Positions 1-8,354 of a DNA stretch of 64,000 nt are shown here, piece by piece. Numbering within the stretch: position 1 is the first letter of the stretch; each line of letters begins with the position of its first letter. The notes beneath the pieces are model-generated. The model saw only the letters and a program-made list of their open reading frames with translations, ran no database searches and was not told the origin of the DNA. A program made the position numbers and the translations under genes. This DNA comes from Micromonospora echinospora (lineage in GTDB: Bacteria > Actinomycetota > Actinomycetes > Mycobacteriales > Micromonosporaceae). The stretch is from positions 1,798,001 to 1,862,000 of the forward strand of contig NZ_JACHJC010000001.1 in the NCBI RefSeq assembly GCF_014203425.1, written 5' to 3'.

Positions 1-125
1 GTGGCGGCCACCGCGGCGAGGTCGTAGCGGGCCAGCAGCGGCGAGCCGCAGCCGCACAGGTTCTGCAACACGTCGGCCTGATGTTCGCGCCCGCAGCGCG
101 GGCACTCCAGGTGCGTCAGGTGCAC
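1..125 (-). CDS. thrC: Threonine synthase-like protein, N-terminal fragment cut by the window edge
   Basis: Only the first 41 codons lie in the window, read leftward from a GTG at 125. The peptide begins VHLTHLECPRCGREHQADVL and continues through a CGCGSPLL segment to a YDLAAV stretch. This four-cysteine, zinc-ribbon-like opening is what I recall at the start of the long PLP-dependent threonine synthase-like proteins of actinobacteria, which convert O-phosphohomoserine to threonine. A GAGG sits just upstream of the GTG. The start is 8 bases after the stop of the LigD-like gene on the same strand, so the two may be co-transcribed. The catalytic PLP domain is outside the window, so another PLP enzyme with the same N-terminus remains possible. 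Confidence 0.55.
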   Translation of the reverse strand, partial: MHLTHLECPRCGREHQADVLQNLCGCGSPLLARYDLAAVAA

Positions 126-133
126 GGTGGTCC

Positions 134-1168
134 TCAGCTCGCGTCGATGCTCAGCCAGTGCCGGCTGCGCCGGCCCGGCTCGTACGGGGAGTCGAGGCGC
201 TTGGCCACCACTCCCGGGAGCCCCTGCTCACGGGCGGCCCGCAGGGCGTCCGCACCGACTCCCGGGAACCACGGCGGAGTCTGCCAGTGCGGACCGGCGA
301 GCGCCAGACCGTCGAGCAGGTCACGGCGTTGCGCGTACGGCACGTCGAGGCTCGGCACGCCCTCCAGCCAGAGCAGGTCGACGGCGAGGAACTGCCCGTC
401 GCGCCGGGTCGGCGGCCGGACCCGCCCGGCCGGGTCGATGCGGACCAGCACGCCGTCGAGCACCGCCTCGGCCGGGGCCAGCGCCTCGGCCATCGCCCGC
501 AGCCAGGGGTACGACCCGGTGACCTCGGTGTCGTCGCCGTCGAGCAGCCGCAGCCGGCCGCCGGAGACGTACGCCATCGCGCGCACCCCCGCCCAGCGCA
601 GCTCGTACCCCCAGGCGGCGGCGTCGCGCGGCAGCCGCCCACCCTCGGCGGGCAGCATCGGGCGGACCAGCTCGGGCATCGGCGTCCAGCCCTGCGGCGC
701 CGGGTCGGTGCGCCTGATCATCCAGTCGCGGCCCCGCCCGCCGGTGGCGAACAGCACGTACCGCCCCTTCGTGCGCTCGCCGTCGAGCACCACGATCACC
801 TCGTCGTCGCGCCACTTCTCGGCCCGGTAGGTGCCGGTGTCGTGCACGGTCATCCGCCCGCCGCCGTACTCGCCGGCCGGGATCTCCCCGTGGAACGTGA
901 GGTATTCCATCGGGTGGTCCTCGGTGTGCACGGCGAGGTGGTTGCGGCCCGGGTCGCGGGGCAGGCCGCGCGGCACCGCCCAGGAGGCGAGCACGCCGTC
1001 GTGCTCCAGGCGCAGGTCCCAGTGCAGGCTCCGGGCGTGGTGCTGCTGGATGACGAAGCGGGGCGCGCGCCGCGCGGACCGCTTCCGGCCGGACGCCCGC
1101 TCGGGCACCGGTTCCGGGGTACGCGCGGCGTCCCGTTTCCGCCGGTACTCGTCCAGCCGGTCCGCCAT
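134..1168 (-). CDS. LigD-type 3'-phosphoesterase fused to a degenerate ATP-dependent DNA ligase domain
   Basis: 344 aa. Residues about 35-150 match the LigD 3'-phosphoesterase domain, which trims 3' ends in bacterial end joining: the metal-site cluster QHHARSLHWDLRLEHDG (residues 42-58) and the HTEDHP / GEYG segments are all present. Residues about 165-344 follow the fold of a LigD nucleotidyl transferase domain, but the catalytic lysine of motif I is arginine (ELRWAG, R191), the DGE motif reads DGV (238-240), EGVVAKR reads PGVVAKR (318-324) and the final W-K-K motif reads WLSIDAS. The OB-fold is missing. The start (MADRLDEY) was preferred to upstream in-frame codons because those lie across the divergent aldo/keto reductase gene. 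I infer an active phosphoesterase with a pseudo-ligase tail. Confidence 0.8.
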   Translation of the reverse strand: MADRLDEYRRKRDAARTPEPVPERASGRKRSARRAPRFVIQQHHARSLHWDLRLEHDGVLASWAVPRGLPRDPGRNHLAVHTEDHPMEYLTFHGEIPAGEYGGGRMTVHDTGTYRAEKWRDDEVIVVLDGERTKGRYVLFATGGRGRDWMIRRTDPAPQGWTPMPELVRPMLPAEGGRLPRDAAAWGYELRWAGVRAMAYVSGGRLRLLDGDDTEVTGSYPWLRAMAEALAPAEAVLDGVLVRIDPAGRVRPPTRRDGQFLAVDLLWLEGVPSLDVPYAQRRDLLDGLALAGPHWQTPPWFPGVGADALRAAREQGLPGVVAKRLDSPYEPGRRSRHWLSIDAS

Positions 1169-1246
1169 TCCCGCATCCTCCCCCAGACGCGCCGTGCGCG
1201 CCGGGATGCCGGTGTGTGTGCGACGAACCGGGGTAGAACGGGGGAC

Positions 1247-2029
1247 ATGGACCTCGACCAGCCCACCCTTCCGCTCACCGGTGACGTCCGGATCCCGCTG
1301 CTCGGCTTCGGCACGTGGCAGGCCACCGGCGAGGCCGGCTACGAGGCCGTGCTCAACGCGCTGGACGCCGGTTACCGGCACCTGGACACCGCGACGATGT
1401 ACGGCAACGAGAAGGAGGTGGGCCGGGCGGTCAAGGAGAGCGGGCTGCGCCGGGAGGACGTCTTCATCACCACCAAGCTCCCGCCGGACCGGGTGGGCCG
1501 GGAGCGGGAGACCATCGAGGCGAGCCTGGCCGCGCTGGACACCGACTACGTCGACCTGTGGCTGGTGCACTGGCCGCCGTCCGCGCCCGGCGACAGCATC
1601 CCGGTGTGGCGGGAGATGCTCGCGGCACGGGACGCGAACCTGGCTCGCGCCGTCGGGGTGAGCAACTACTCGATCGGGCAGCTCGACGAGCTGATCCAGG
1701 CCACCGAGGAGACGCCGGCGGTCAACCAGATCCGGTGGAGTCCGTCGCTGTACGACCGGCACACGTACGCCGCCCACCGGGACCGCGGGGTGGCGCTGGA
1801 GGGCTACAGCCCGTTCAAGACCAGCGACCTGTCCGACCCGGTGCTGGTCCGCATCGCCCAGGCGCACGACGTGTCGCCGGCCCAGGTGGTGCTGCGTTGG
1901 CACATCGACCACGAGATCGTGGTCATCCCGAAGTCGGTCACGCCGGAGCGCATCCGGGCCAACTTCGACGTGTTCGGGTTCTCGCTGACCGCCGAGGAGA
2001 TGCGCGACATCGACGCGCTCGCCGGCTGA
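1247..2029 (+). CDS. Aldo/keto reductase
   Basis: 260 aa, normal length for the family. It reduces aldehydes or ketones with NADPH in the cytoplasm; the substrate cannot be told from sequence. The full catalytic tetrad is visible: D47 and Y52 in HLDTATMYGNE, K77 in ITTKLPP and H108 in WLVHWPPS. The NADPH-binding C-terminus has the usual IPKSVTPERIRAN signature, and the chain begins LPLTGDVRIPLLGFGTW as in bacterial 2,5-diketo-gluconate reductase-like members. A TAGAAC box ends 7 bases before the ATG, so the message is probably leaderless. It diverges from the LigD-like gene and converges on the GH12 gene, with a shared terminator hairpin between them. Confidence 0.9.
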   Translation: MDLDQPTLPLTGDVRIPLLGFGTWQATGEAGYEAVLNALDAGYRHLDTATMYGNEKEVGRAVKESGLRREDVFITTKLPPDRVGRERETIEASLAALDTDYVDLWLVHWPPSAPGDSIPVWREMLAARDANLARAVGVSNYSIGQLDELIQATEETPAVNQIRWSPSLYDRHTYAAHRDRGVALEGYSPFKTSDLSDPVLVRIAQAHDVSPAQVVLRWHIDHEIVVIPKSVTPERIRANFDVFGFSLTAEEMRDIDALAG

Positions 2030-2041
2030 CGCTCGTACCGG

Positions 2042-2075
2042 GAAGGGGCGCGATCCGTGCGGACCGCGCCCCTTC
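2042..2075. terminator. Bidirectional hairpin terminator between aldo/keto reductase and cellulase
   Basis: An 11-bp perfect stem (GAAGGGGCGCG / CGCGCCCCTTC) with a 12-base loop sits between the two convergent stop codons. There is no long T run, as is common in actinobacteria. Confidence 0.75.
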
Positions 2076-2087
2076 GTCACGCGCCGG

Positions 2088-3221
2088 TCAGCCGCGGGCG
2101 CAGGTGGAGCCGTTGAGCGTGAAGCTGCTCGGCGCCGAGTAGCTGCCGTTGAGCGTCGCCTGGTAGCCGAAGGTGGCCGACGCGCCGGGCGACAGGGTGC
2201 CGTTGTAGCCGGCGTTGCGCGCGGTCACCGCGGAGCCGCTCTGGCTCACTGTGGCGTTCCACGCGTTGGTGACGGTCTGCCCGGAGGGCAGGTTGTAGTT
2301 GAGCGTCCAGCCGTTGATCGTGCCGGAGCCGGTGTTCTTGACAATCACCTCGGCGGTGAAGCCGTTGTTCCAGACGTTCGCCGCCCGGTAGGTGACGGTG
2401 CACGACGCGTTGCCCGACGGCGGCGGCGTGGTCGGCGCCGACGTGGTCGGCGGCGGGTTGGAGCCGGTGTTGACGGACTGCGAGAACGAGTTCACCGCCA
2501 GCCCGACGCCGCCCTGCCACGGCTCGAAGCCGGCCTGGATGCTGGTCAGGTACCAGTCGTTGGTGATCGCGCCCCGGTTACGGGTGTCGTTGATGAACGC
2601 CAGCGCGTCGAAGCTGAAGCTGGGGATGGCCGACGGCGACAGGTACGAGATGACGTTGTTCGAGCCGTTGCTGCCGCGCCAGACCTCCCAGGTCCGGCCC
2701 GCGATGTTGGCGGTGCCGACCGGAGAGCCGATGGGCTGGATCGAGCCCTGCCGGTTGAGCCAGATCATGATCTCCATCTGGTTCACCCCGTCCCGCTTGG
2801 GCGACGGGTCGAGCCAGATGTCGTACGACGCGTTGAAGATCGCGCCGCTGACGTAGTTGTAGCTGATGCTGGACGGGGCGCTGCTGATGTTCTTCACCTG
2901 CACCGGCAGGTTCGTGCCGGGCGAGCAGTTGGTGTAGTGGCAGCCCACGAAGATCGACGGGTAGGCGACCGGCGCCCCGTTGGTCGGCGCGGAGCCGTCC
3001 GCCCGGGTGATCGAGAAACCGGTCGAGGTGACGTTGATGCACTGCTGGGCGCTGGTGCCCCAGCGGTTGTTCTGCACCACGTACTTGCCGCCGATGGTGG
3101 TCGAGCCGTACTGCTCGCAGATCTGCGTGTCGGCGGAGGCGGTGCCGCCGAGCGCGACGGCGACGATCGTGCCGGCGGCCAGCAGGCCGGCCGCGGCGAG
3201 GGCCCTGAGTGGACGCTTCAT
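2088..3221 (-). CDS. Secreted GH12 endoglucanase with C-terminal CBM2 cellulose-binding module
   Basis: 377 aa. A signal peptide (MKRPLRALAAAGLLAAGT, cleavage after about residue 30 at TASA) is followed by a GH12 domain to about residue 270. The two GH12 glutamates can be seen in NQMEIMIWLN (nucleophile) and AGFEPWQGG (acid/base). A Pro/Thr linker (PPPTTSAPTTPPPSG) leads to a CBM2 with its terminal cysteine pair (SCTVTY and STCARG) and exposed tryptophans. The enzyme should cut beta-1,4-glucan outside the cell. Upstream, at 3273-3286, lies a near-perfect CebR operator, so induction by cello-oligosaccharides is likely. Start chosen at the ATG that begins the signal peptide; the longer upstream reading lacks one. 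Confidence 0.92.
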   Translation of the reverse strand: MKRPLRALAAAGLLAAGTIVAVALGGTASADTQICEQYGSTTIGGKYVVQNNRWGTSAQQCINVTSTGFSITRADGSAPTNGAPVAYPSIFVGCHYTNCSPGTNLPVQVKNISSAPSSISYNYVSGAIFNASYDIWLDPSPKRDGVNQMEIMIWLNRQGSIQPIGSPVGTANIAGRTWEVWRGSNGSNNVISYLSPSAIPSFSFDALAFINDTRNRGAITNDWYLTSIQAGFEPWQGGVGLAVNSFSQSVNTGSNPPPTTSAPTTPPPSGNASCTVTYRAANVWNNGFTAEVIVKNTGSGTINGWTLNYNLPSGQTVTNAWNATVSQSGSAVTARNAGYNGTLSPGASATFGYQATLNGSYSAPSSFTLNGSTCARG

Positions 3222-3549
3222 GATGCTCCTTGGCTCGGCGCGGGACGGCGCCGGTTCGGTCGGTGATACGGACGGGAGCGCTCCCACGATGCAGGGAATA
3301 CATTTACATGTCTCGAATCATTGCGCAAATGCGCCGGGCTCGTTAACGCTGCGCGTCCGGCCGGTGGCGCGACCGGCGGCCGCCACCGCCCCCTTCCCCC
3401 AGATGGAGGCGGGATTCCTGCCGGTGGGACGGGGTGCGCCGCCGACCGGCGGCCCGCGCCAGGGCGAGCGGGCACTTCCGCCGCCTGGTTGCGGCGAGTA
3501 ATGTCTTGCCTCCAACGCGTGCCGTTCCCCTCCGGAGGCGTAACCCACC
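3222..3549. other. Divergent regulatory region between cellulase and monooxygenase (328 bp, no gene seen)
   Basis: No coding region is supported here. The left part carries the cellulase promoter and CebR-like operator, with an AT-richer patch around 3295-3330. The right part ends in the TCCGGAGG ribosome binding site (3531-3538) of the monooxygenase. I see no RNA gene. Confidence 0.6.
3273..3286. promoter_or_regulatory. CebR-type operator of the cellulase gene
   Basis: CGGGAGCGCTCCCA differs by one base from the 14-bp CebR consensus TGGGAGCGCTCCCA known from Streptomyces. CebR is a LacI-family repressor released by cellobiose or cellotriose. The site lies about 50 bases upstream of the GH12 cellulase start codon. 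Site and context agree; the repressor gene is not in the window. Confidence 0.85.
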
Positions 3550-4656
3550 ATGGGTGGTTCACCCCTGCGCGTCCTCGTCGTCGGCGCGGGCATCGCCGGC
3601 CTCGCCGTGGCCCGGGCGCTTCGCCTGGCGGGGTTCCGGCCCGACGTCACCGAGCGGCTGCCACCCACGGAGTCGACCGACACCGGCCTCTACCTACCGG
3701 GCAACGCGGCCCGGGCGATGCGCCGGCTCGACCTCGACGGCCCACTGCGCCCGCTCGGCCAGGTGATCCGCCGGCAGCGCTTCCTCGACGCCGCCGGGGC
3801 GCCGCTGTGCGAGGTCGACCTCGACGCGCTCTGGGCCGGAGTGGGGGAGTGCCGGGCGCTGCCCCGGGCCGAGCTGCACCGGGTGCTGCTCACCGGCGCC
3901 GGCGGCGCGGTCCGGCACGGCGCCGAGGTCAGCACCGTCGACCCGCTGCCCGGCGGCGTGGCGGTCGGCTTCACCGACGGCACCAGCGCGGAGTACGACC
4001 TGGTCGTCGGCGCGGACGGACCACGCTCGGCGGTACGCACGCTCGCCGCGCTCGGCGGCCCGCCCCGCCCCGCCGGACAGGTGGTCTACCGGGCCCTGGT
4101 GCGCGGCGGCCCCCGGATCGTCGACTGGACCGCCCTGCTCGGCCAGCGGGCCGGTTTCCTGGTGGTGCCGCTCGGCAGCGGGCAGCTCTACTGTTACGCC
4201 GACGAGGCCGGCACCGACCTGCCCGCCGACCCGCTCGCCCGCATGCGCGAGCTGTTCGGCTCCTACGGCGGCCCCGTGCCGGAGGTGCTGGACGCGCTGG
4301 AGACGGTGTGCGTCGAGCGCACCGAGGAGGTCGAGCTGGGGCGGTGGTTCCACGGCCGGGTGCTGCTCGTCGGTGACGCCGCTCACGCCACCGCGCCGAC
4401 GCTCTCCCAGGGCGCCGCCATGGCGTTGGAGGACGCCGTCGTGCTCGCCGAGTCGCTGCGCGCCGCCGGCAGCGTCGACGCCGCGCTGCTGGCGTACGAG
4501 AGTCGCCGCCGTCCGCGTACCCGCTGGGTGCGGGACCGGACCCGGGACCGCAACCGCACCCGCGACGTGCCGCCGGCGCTGCGCGACCCGTTGCTGCGCG
4601 GGCGCGGCGGACGGATCTTCCGGGAGCACTACCGGCTCCTGACCGGCCCGCTCTGA
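3550..4656 (+). CDS. FAD-dependent monooxygenase, PHBH/UbiH family
   Basis: 368 aa. Class A flavoprotein hydroxylases use NAD(P)H and O2 to hydroxylate aromatic or polyketide substrates. The dinucleotide-binding GAGIAG is at residues 12-17, the DG motif appears as VVGADGPRS near 155-165, and the second FAD motif GDAAHATAP is near 275, followed by [11 protein letters not shown]. The start has a strong TCCGGAGG ribosome binding site. The length is a little under 400 aa, typical of the small salicylate-hydroxylase-like members. No biosynthetic neighbours reveal the substrate. Confidence 0.85.
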   Translation: MGGSPLRVLVVGAGIAGLAVARALRLAGFRPDVTERLPPTESTDTGLYLPGNAARAMRRLDLDGPLRPLGQVIRRQRFLDAAGAPLCEVDLDALWAGVGECRALPRAELHRVLLTGAGGAVRHGAEVSTVDPLPGGVAVGFTDGTSAEYDLVVGADGPRSAVRTLAALGGPPRPAGQVVYRALVRGGPRIVDWTALLGQRAGFLVVPLGSGQLYCYADEAGTDLPADPLARMRELFGSYGGPVPEVLDALETVCVERTEEVELGRWFHGRVLLVGDAAHATAPTLSQGAAMALEDAVVLAESLRAAGSVDAALLAYESRRRPRTRWVRDRTRDRNRTRDVPPALRDPLLRGRGGRIFREHYRLLTGPL

Positions 4657-4783
4657 AGGGTGGGAGATCGTAGCCGCCCACCCCACGCGGCGGGGCCACC
4701 TACCGGGGACTATCCTCCTTGCGGATGACGGCTGCGCCGATGACCAGCGCGCCGAGCGGGACAACCAGAACCGGAGGCCACTC

Positions 4784-6541
4784 GTGACCACCGTCGCACC
4801 CAAGCCGGTCGTGACCCGGCCCTGGCCGGTCCGGGAGCCGGTCAAGGGGTCGGCCCTCGCGCGGCTGTTGCGCACCACGGACGCGAAGCAAATCGGGATC
4901 ATGTACATGGTCACCGCGTTCGTGTTCTTCATGATCGGTGGCCTGATGGCCCTGATCATGCGCGCCGAACTGGCGCGGCCGGGCCTGCAGTTCCTGTCGC
5001 CCGAGCAGTACAACCAGCTCTTCACGATGCACGGCACGATCATGCTGCTGTTCTTCGCGACGCCGATCGTGTTCGCCTTCGCGAACTACGTGGTGCCGCT
5101 GCAGATCGGCGCGCCGGACGTGTCGTTCCCCCGGCTGAACGCCTTCGCGTACTGGCTGTACCTGTTCGGCGGCACGCTCGCCACCGCGGGCTTCATCGCC
5201 CCGGGCGGCGCGGCCGACTTCGGCTGGACCGCGTACACGCCGCTGAGCACCGCCGACCACGCCCCGGGCGTCGGCGCCAACATGTGGGTGGTCGGCCTGG
5301 CCATCTCCGGTCTGGGCACCATCCTCGGCGCGGTCAACCTGATCACCACGATCCTGACCCTGCGCGCGCCCGGCATGACCATGTTCCGGATGCCGATCTT
5401 CACGTGGAACATGCTGGTCACCAGCCTGCTGGCGATCCTGGTCTTCCCGCTGCTGGCCGCCGCGCTGTTCGCGCTCGCCGCGGACCGCCTGATGGGCGCC
5501 CACGTGTACGACCCGGCGACCGGCGGCCCGATGCTGTGGCAGCACCTGTTCTGGTTCTTCGGTCACCCCGAGGTGTACATCATCGCGCTGCCGTTCTTCG
5601 GCATCATCAGCGAGATCATCCCGGTGTTCTCCCGGAAGCCGATCTTCGGCTACAAGGGCCTCGTGGCCGCCACCATCGCCATCGCCGCCCTGTCGATGAG
5701 CGTCTGGGCGCACCACATGTTCGCCACCGGTCAGGTGCTGCTGCCGTTCTTCAGCTTCCTGAGCTACCTGATCGCCGTGCCCACCGGTATGAAGTTCTTC
5801 AACTGGATCGGCACCATGTGGCGGGGCCAGATCACCTTCGAGACGCCGATGCTCTTCTCGATCGGCTTCCTGGTGACCTTCCTCTTCGGTGGTCTCACCG
5901 GTGTGCTGCTGGCCAGCCCGCCGCTCGACTTCCACCTGCACGACTCGTACTTCGTGGTGGCGCACTTCCACTACGTGCTCTTCGGCACCATCGTGTTCGC
6001 CGTCTTCGCCGGCATCTACTTCTGGTTCCCGAAGATGTTCGGCCGGATGCTCGACGAGCGCCTGGGCAAGATCCACTTCTGGCTGACCATGATCGGCTTC
6101 CACACCACGTTCCTGGTGCAGCACTGGCTGGGTAACGAGGGCATGCCGCGCCGGTACGCCGACTACCAGGCCATCGACGGCTTCACCACGCTGAACACGA
6201 TCTCCACGATCGGCGCGTTCATCACCGGTATCTCGACGCTGCCGTTCATCTGGAACTGCTGGAAGTCGTACAAGACCGGCCCGGTGGTCGAGGTCGACGA
6301 CCCGTGGGGTCACGGCAACTCGCTCGAGTGGGCCACCAGCTCGCCGCCCCCGCTGCGCAACTTCGACCGCATGCCGCGCATCCGCTCCGAGCGGCCGGCC
6401 TTCGACGCGAAGTTCCCCGAGCTGGCCGCCGGGCAGAGCCTGGCCGGCCCGCCCGAGGGTGGCGCCAAGCCGCTGACCAGCGAGGTCAACGGTGGCGCCA
6501 GCTACCAGGAGGACACCGCAGGCAACCTCGACCAGCGCTGA
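4784..6541 (+). CDS. ctaD: Cytochrome c oxidase subunit I (aa3 type)
   Basis: 585 aa, about 12 membrane segments. Subunit I carries heme a and the heme a3/CuB centre that reduces oxygen to water in the respiratory chain. Ligand motifs are intact: TMHGTIML (heme a His), [10 protein letters not shown] (CuB His and the cross-linked Tyr), VWAHHMF (CuB pair) and [10 protein letters not shown] (heme ligands). The start is the GTG at 4784, with GGAGG 6 bases upstream. The gene stands alone, as ctaD often does in actinobacteria, where ctaC, ctaE and the bc1 genes lie elsewhere. A strong terminator follows. Confidence 0.97.
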   Translation: MTTVAPKPVVTRPWPVREPVKGSALARLLRTTDAKQIGIMYMVTAFVFFMIGGLMALIMRAELARPGLQFLSPEQYNQLFTMHGTIMLLFFATPIVFAFANYVVPLQIGAPDVSFPRLNAFAYWLYLFGGTLATAGFIAPGGAADFGWTAYTPLSTADHAPGVGANMWVVGLAISGLGTILGAVNLITTILTLRAPGMTMFRMPIFTWNMLVTSLLAILVFPLLAAALFALAADRLMGAHVYDPATGGPMLWQHLFWFFGHPEVYIIALPFFGIISEIIPVFSRKPIFGYKGLVAATIAIAALSMSVWAHHMFATGQVLLPFFSFLSYLIAVPTGMKFFNWIGTMWRGQITFETPMLFSIGFLVTFLFGGLTGVLLASPPLDFHLHDSYFVVAHFHYVLFGTIVFAVFAGIYFWFPKMFGRMLDERLGKIHFWLTMIGFHTTFLVQHWLGNEGMPRRYADYQAIDGFTTLNTISTIGAFITGISTLPFIWNCWKSYKTGPVVEVDDPWGHGNSLEWATSSPPPLRNFDRMPRIRSERPAFDAKFPELAAGQSLAGPPEGGAKPLTSEVNGGASYQEDTAGNLDQR

Positions 6542-6564
6542 GCACCGCTCCGCCACGTCGAGAC

Positions 6565-6598
6565 GGGCGCCGCACTCCCAAACGGGGGTGCGGCGCCC
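6565..6598 (+). terminator. Rho-independent terminator of ctaD
   Basis: A 15-bp stem (GGGCGCCGCACTCCC with its complement, one G-T wobble) closed by a four-base loop begins 24 bases after the ctaD stop and is followed by GCCCTTTT. Confidence 0.85.
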
Positions 6599-6651
6599 GC
6601 CCTTTTCCCCGCCCCCGCCCGCCTGTCCCCGCCCCCCGCCCGCCTGGCCTC

Positions 6652-6712
6652 GTTGATCATGAAGTTGGCTGTACCTCATGTCCGATTTGTCGCCGCCAAC
6701 CTCATGATCGTC
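6652..6712. repeat. TTGATCATGA-type hairpin repeat, copy 1
   Basis: GTTGATCATGAAGTTGGC (6652-6669) pairs with GCCAACCTCATGATCGTC (6695-6712), 15 of 18 positions, around a 25-base centre. The half-element CTCGTTGATCATG recurs at 7010-7022. From memory this resembles intergenic palindromes common in Micromonospora and relatives. Confidence 0.7.
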
Positions 6713-6734
6713 AGGCTGGGGGCGGGATGCGGCA

Positions 6735-6793
6735 CCAGTTCGGGGAAGTGGTGGTGTCCAGGGCCCCTGGACCCAGCTACATCCCCGTACTGG
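6735..6793. repeat. 59-bp palindromic repeat, copy A
   Basis: Begins CCAGTTCGGGGAAG and ends ATCCCCGTACTGG; arms of 29 bases match at about 23 positions with a GTCCAGGGCCCCTGGAC core. Flanks GCGGCA on the left and CTTCGC on the right are shared with copy B at 6918-6976, so the duplicated unit is about 72 bp. Confidence 0.8.
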
Positions 6794-6816
6794 CTTCGCG
6801 CCTCCTCTGGTGCTCC

Positions 6817-6885
6817 GGTGATCAAGGGGTTTGTGTCGTCTCGTTGCGCCTCCGGGCACGCCAACTCCTTGGTCAACCTTTGCAA
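6817..6885. repeat. TTGATCAAGG-type hairpin repeat, diverged copy
   Basis: GGTGATCAAGGGGTTTGT near 6817 is an imperfect inverted match to GCCAACTCCTTGGTCAAC ending near 6885 (about 12 of 18). It looks like a decayed relative of the hairpin at 6652-6712. Confidence 0.5.
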
Positions 6886-6917
6886 CGTGGGTTCCGGCCA
6901 TGGGCCGTCTTGCGGCA

Positions 6918-6976
6918 CCAGCTCGGGGGAGTGGCTGTGTCCGGGGTGCGTGGACGCAGCCACTTCCCCGTACTGG
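6918..6976. repeat. 59-bp palindromic repeat, copy B
   Basis: Same length and ends as copy A (CCAGCTCGGGGG ... TTCCCCGTACTGG). The arms match at about 21 of the outer 25 positions. Several differences from copy A fall on both arms and keep pairing (GTGGCTG/CAGCCAC here), suggesting selection for, or transfer as, a folded structure. Confidence 0.8.
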
Positions 6977-7073
6977 CTTCGCCCTTGCCTCGGGGAGGAG
7001 AGGCACGGACTCGTTGATCATGTCGGGTGGGGTGGGGTGGGGTGGGCGGAGGGCGGGGACTTTGGCCGAGGGG

Positions 7074-8291
7074 CTAGCGGGAGGCGAGGGCCAGGTCGGG
7101 GTCCGGAGTCGGGGCGGGAACCGGGGTGCGGCGGTGGCGCAGCTCGATCGGGAGCACCGCCAGCGCCACCAGCGCGCCGACCGCGCCCGTGACCACGAAG
7201 CCCCAGACGGGCGCGGAGGCGTCGATCACCGCACCGGCCAGCGGCGCGCCGAGCGCGATGCCCACTGTCACGGCGGAGCCGTGCAGTCCCATGGCCAGGC
7301 CGCGTACGGAAGGTGGAGCCAGCCGGCTGACCGCGTCGGAGGTGGACGCGAGGGTGGGGGCGCAGAGCGCACCGGCCGGGATCAGCGCGAGACAGAGCAG
7401 CCACCAGTGCGACCCGCCCAGCCCGACCGGGATGGTGGCGAGGCTCAGCGCCGCCATCAGCGCCAGCGGGGAGAACGAGCGGCGTACCGCGCCGTAGGCG
7501 AAGCCGCCCACCAGTGAGGCGACCGCCCAGGCGGCCAGCACGGCGCCGGTCCAGCCGATCTCGCCCCCGGCGCGGAGCACGGCGACCACTGCGACGTCGG
7601 TGCCGCCGAGCACCAGCGTGCCGGCGAGGCTGACCGCCAGCACGGCGAGCAGGCGCGGGGTGAGCCACTCGCGGCGGTGCACGGGCCGCTGCGGCCCGGC
7701 CTGCTCGTCGGCGGCTCGCACCGGCGGGTTGAGCAGCCAGAAGCAGATGCCGGAGCCGACGATCCCGGCACCGACCGCCCAGAGCGTCAGGCGCGGCGTG
7801 ACGGCGGTGGCCAGGGCGACGGCGAGCGCCGGGCCGACCATGAACGACAGCTCCATCGCGATCGAGTCCAGCGCGTACGCGGGTCGGCGCTTCTCCACCG
7901 GCACGAGCGCGGCGATCGACTGGCGGATCATCGAGAAGATGGGCAGCGCGAGCAGCCCGGCGAGGAACGCGGCGGGCAGCAGCACCGGGTACGGCAGCGT
8001 GGGCGCGGCGGACCAGAACAGCGCCTCGGCGACAGTGGTGAGCACCAGCACCGGCCGGAGCCCTCGGCGGTCGATGAGCCGCCCGAGCAGCGGGGCGCCG
8101 ACCGCCGCGCCGATCGTCGACGCGGCCCCGACCAGGCCGGCGGCGCCGTAGCCGCGGCCCAGGTCGAGCACCACGTAGAAGGTGAGCGTCACCCCGGTGG
8201 CGGTCAGCGGCACGCGGGCCAGCACCGACACCAGCAGCAACGATCGGAGACCGGGTAGGGCGAGCGCCTCCCGGTAAGGCTTCAGATTCAC
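7074..8291 (-). CDS. Major facilitator superfamily transporter
   Basis: 405 aa with about 12 hydrophobic helices. The loop-2/3 signature is visible as GRLIDRRGLRP, and the central cytoplasmic loop (NPPVRAADEQAGPQRPVHRRE) separates the two six-helix halves. The family moves small solutes or drugs by proton coupling; the substrate is unknown. The GTG at 8291 was chosen (VNLKPYREALALPGL) because GGAGG lies 11 bases upstream; in-frame ATG (8315) and TTG (8342) codons are weaker alternatives. It is the last gene of a minus-strand run LuxR-ATPase, pncB, pncA, MFS, so a role in nicotinate or nicotinamide transport is a fair but unproven guess. Confidence 0.85.
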   Translation of the reverse strand: MNLKPYREALALPGLRSLLLVSVLARVPLTATGVTLTFYVVLDLGRGYGAAGLVGAASTIGAAVGAPLLGRLIDRRGLRPVLVLTTVAEALFWSAAPTLPYPVLLPAAFLAGLLALPIFSMIRQSIAALVPVEKRRPAYALDSIAMELSFMVGPALAVALATAVTPRLTLWAVGAGIVGSGICFWLLNPPVRAADEQAGPQRPVHRREWLTPRLLAVLAVSLAGTLVLGGTDVAVVAVLRAGGEIGWTGAVLAAWAVASLVGGFAYGAVRRSFSPLALMAALSLATIPVGLGGSHWWLLCLALIPAGALCAPTLASTSDAVSRLAPPSVRGLAMGLHGSAVTVGIALGAPLAGAVIDASAPVWGFVVTGAVGALVALAVLPIELRHRRTPVPAPTPDPDLALASR

Positions 8292-8354
8292 GACGGACCG
8301 TACCTCCGGCGCCATCCTGGGGCCGGGGTACGACACCCGCAAGCGATTACCCGG

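Larger units (their letters stand above)
6542..7073. other. Gene-free stretch made largely of palindromic repeats
   Basis: Between the ctaD terminator and the MFS stop codon no reading frame is believable; composition is less GC-biased at codon-like positions than in the flanking genes. The stretch holds two TTGATCA-type hairpins (6652-6712 and 6817-6885), two copies of a 59-bp palindrome (6735-6793 and 6918-6976), a lone half-repeat CTCGTTGATCATG at 7010-7022 and a GGGGT tandem run at 7024-7042. Confidence 0.7.

Noticed and set aside
134..1168. A functional ATP-dependent DNA ligase
   Set aside because: The motif I lysine and other catalytic residues are replaced and the OB-fold is missing.
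4700..7021. 773-codon minus-strand frame opposite ctaD
   Set aside because: Antisense to an unambiguous oxidase subunit gene and crosses the terminator and repeat cluster.
6542..7073. Small genes within the ctaD-MFS gap
   Set aside because: Open frames of 95-240 codons exist but follow the palindromes, lack codon bias and have no ribosome binding sites.
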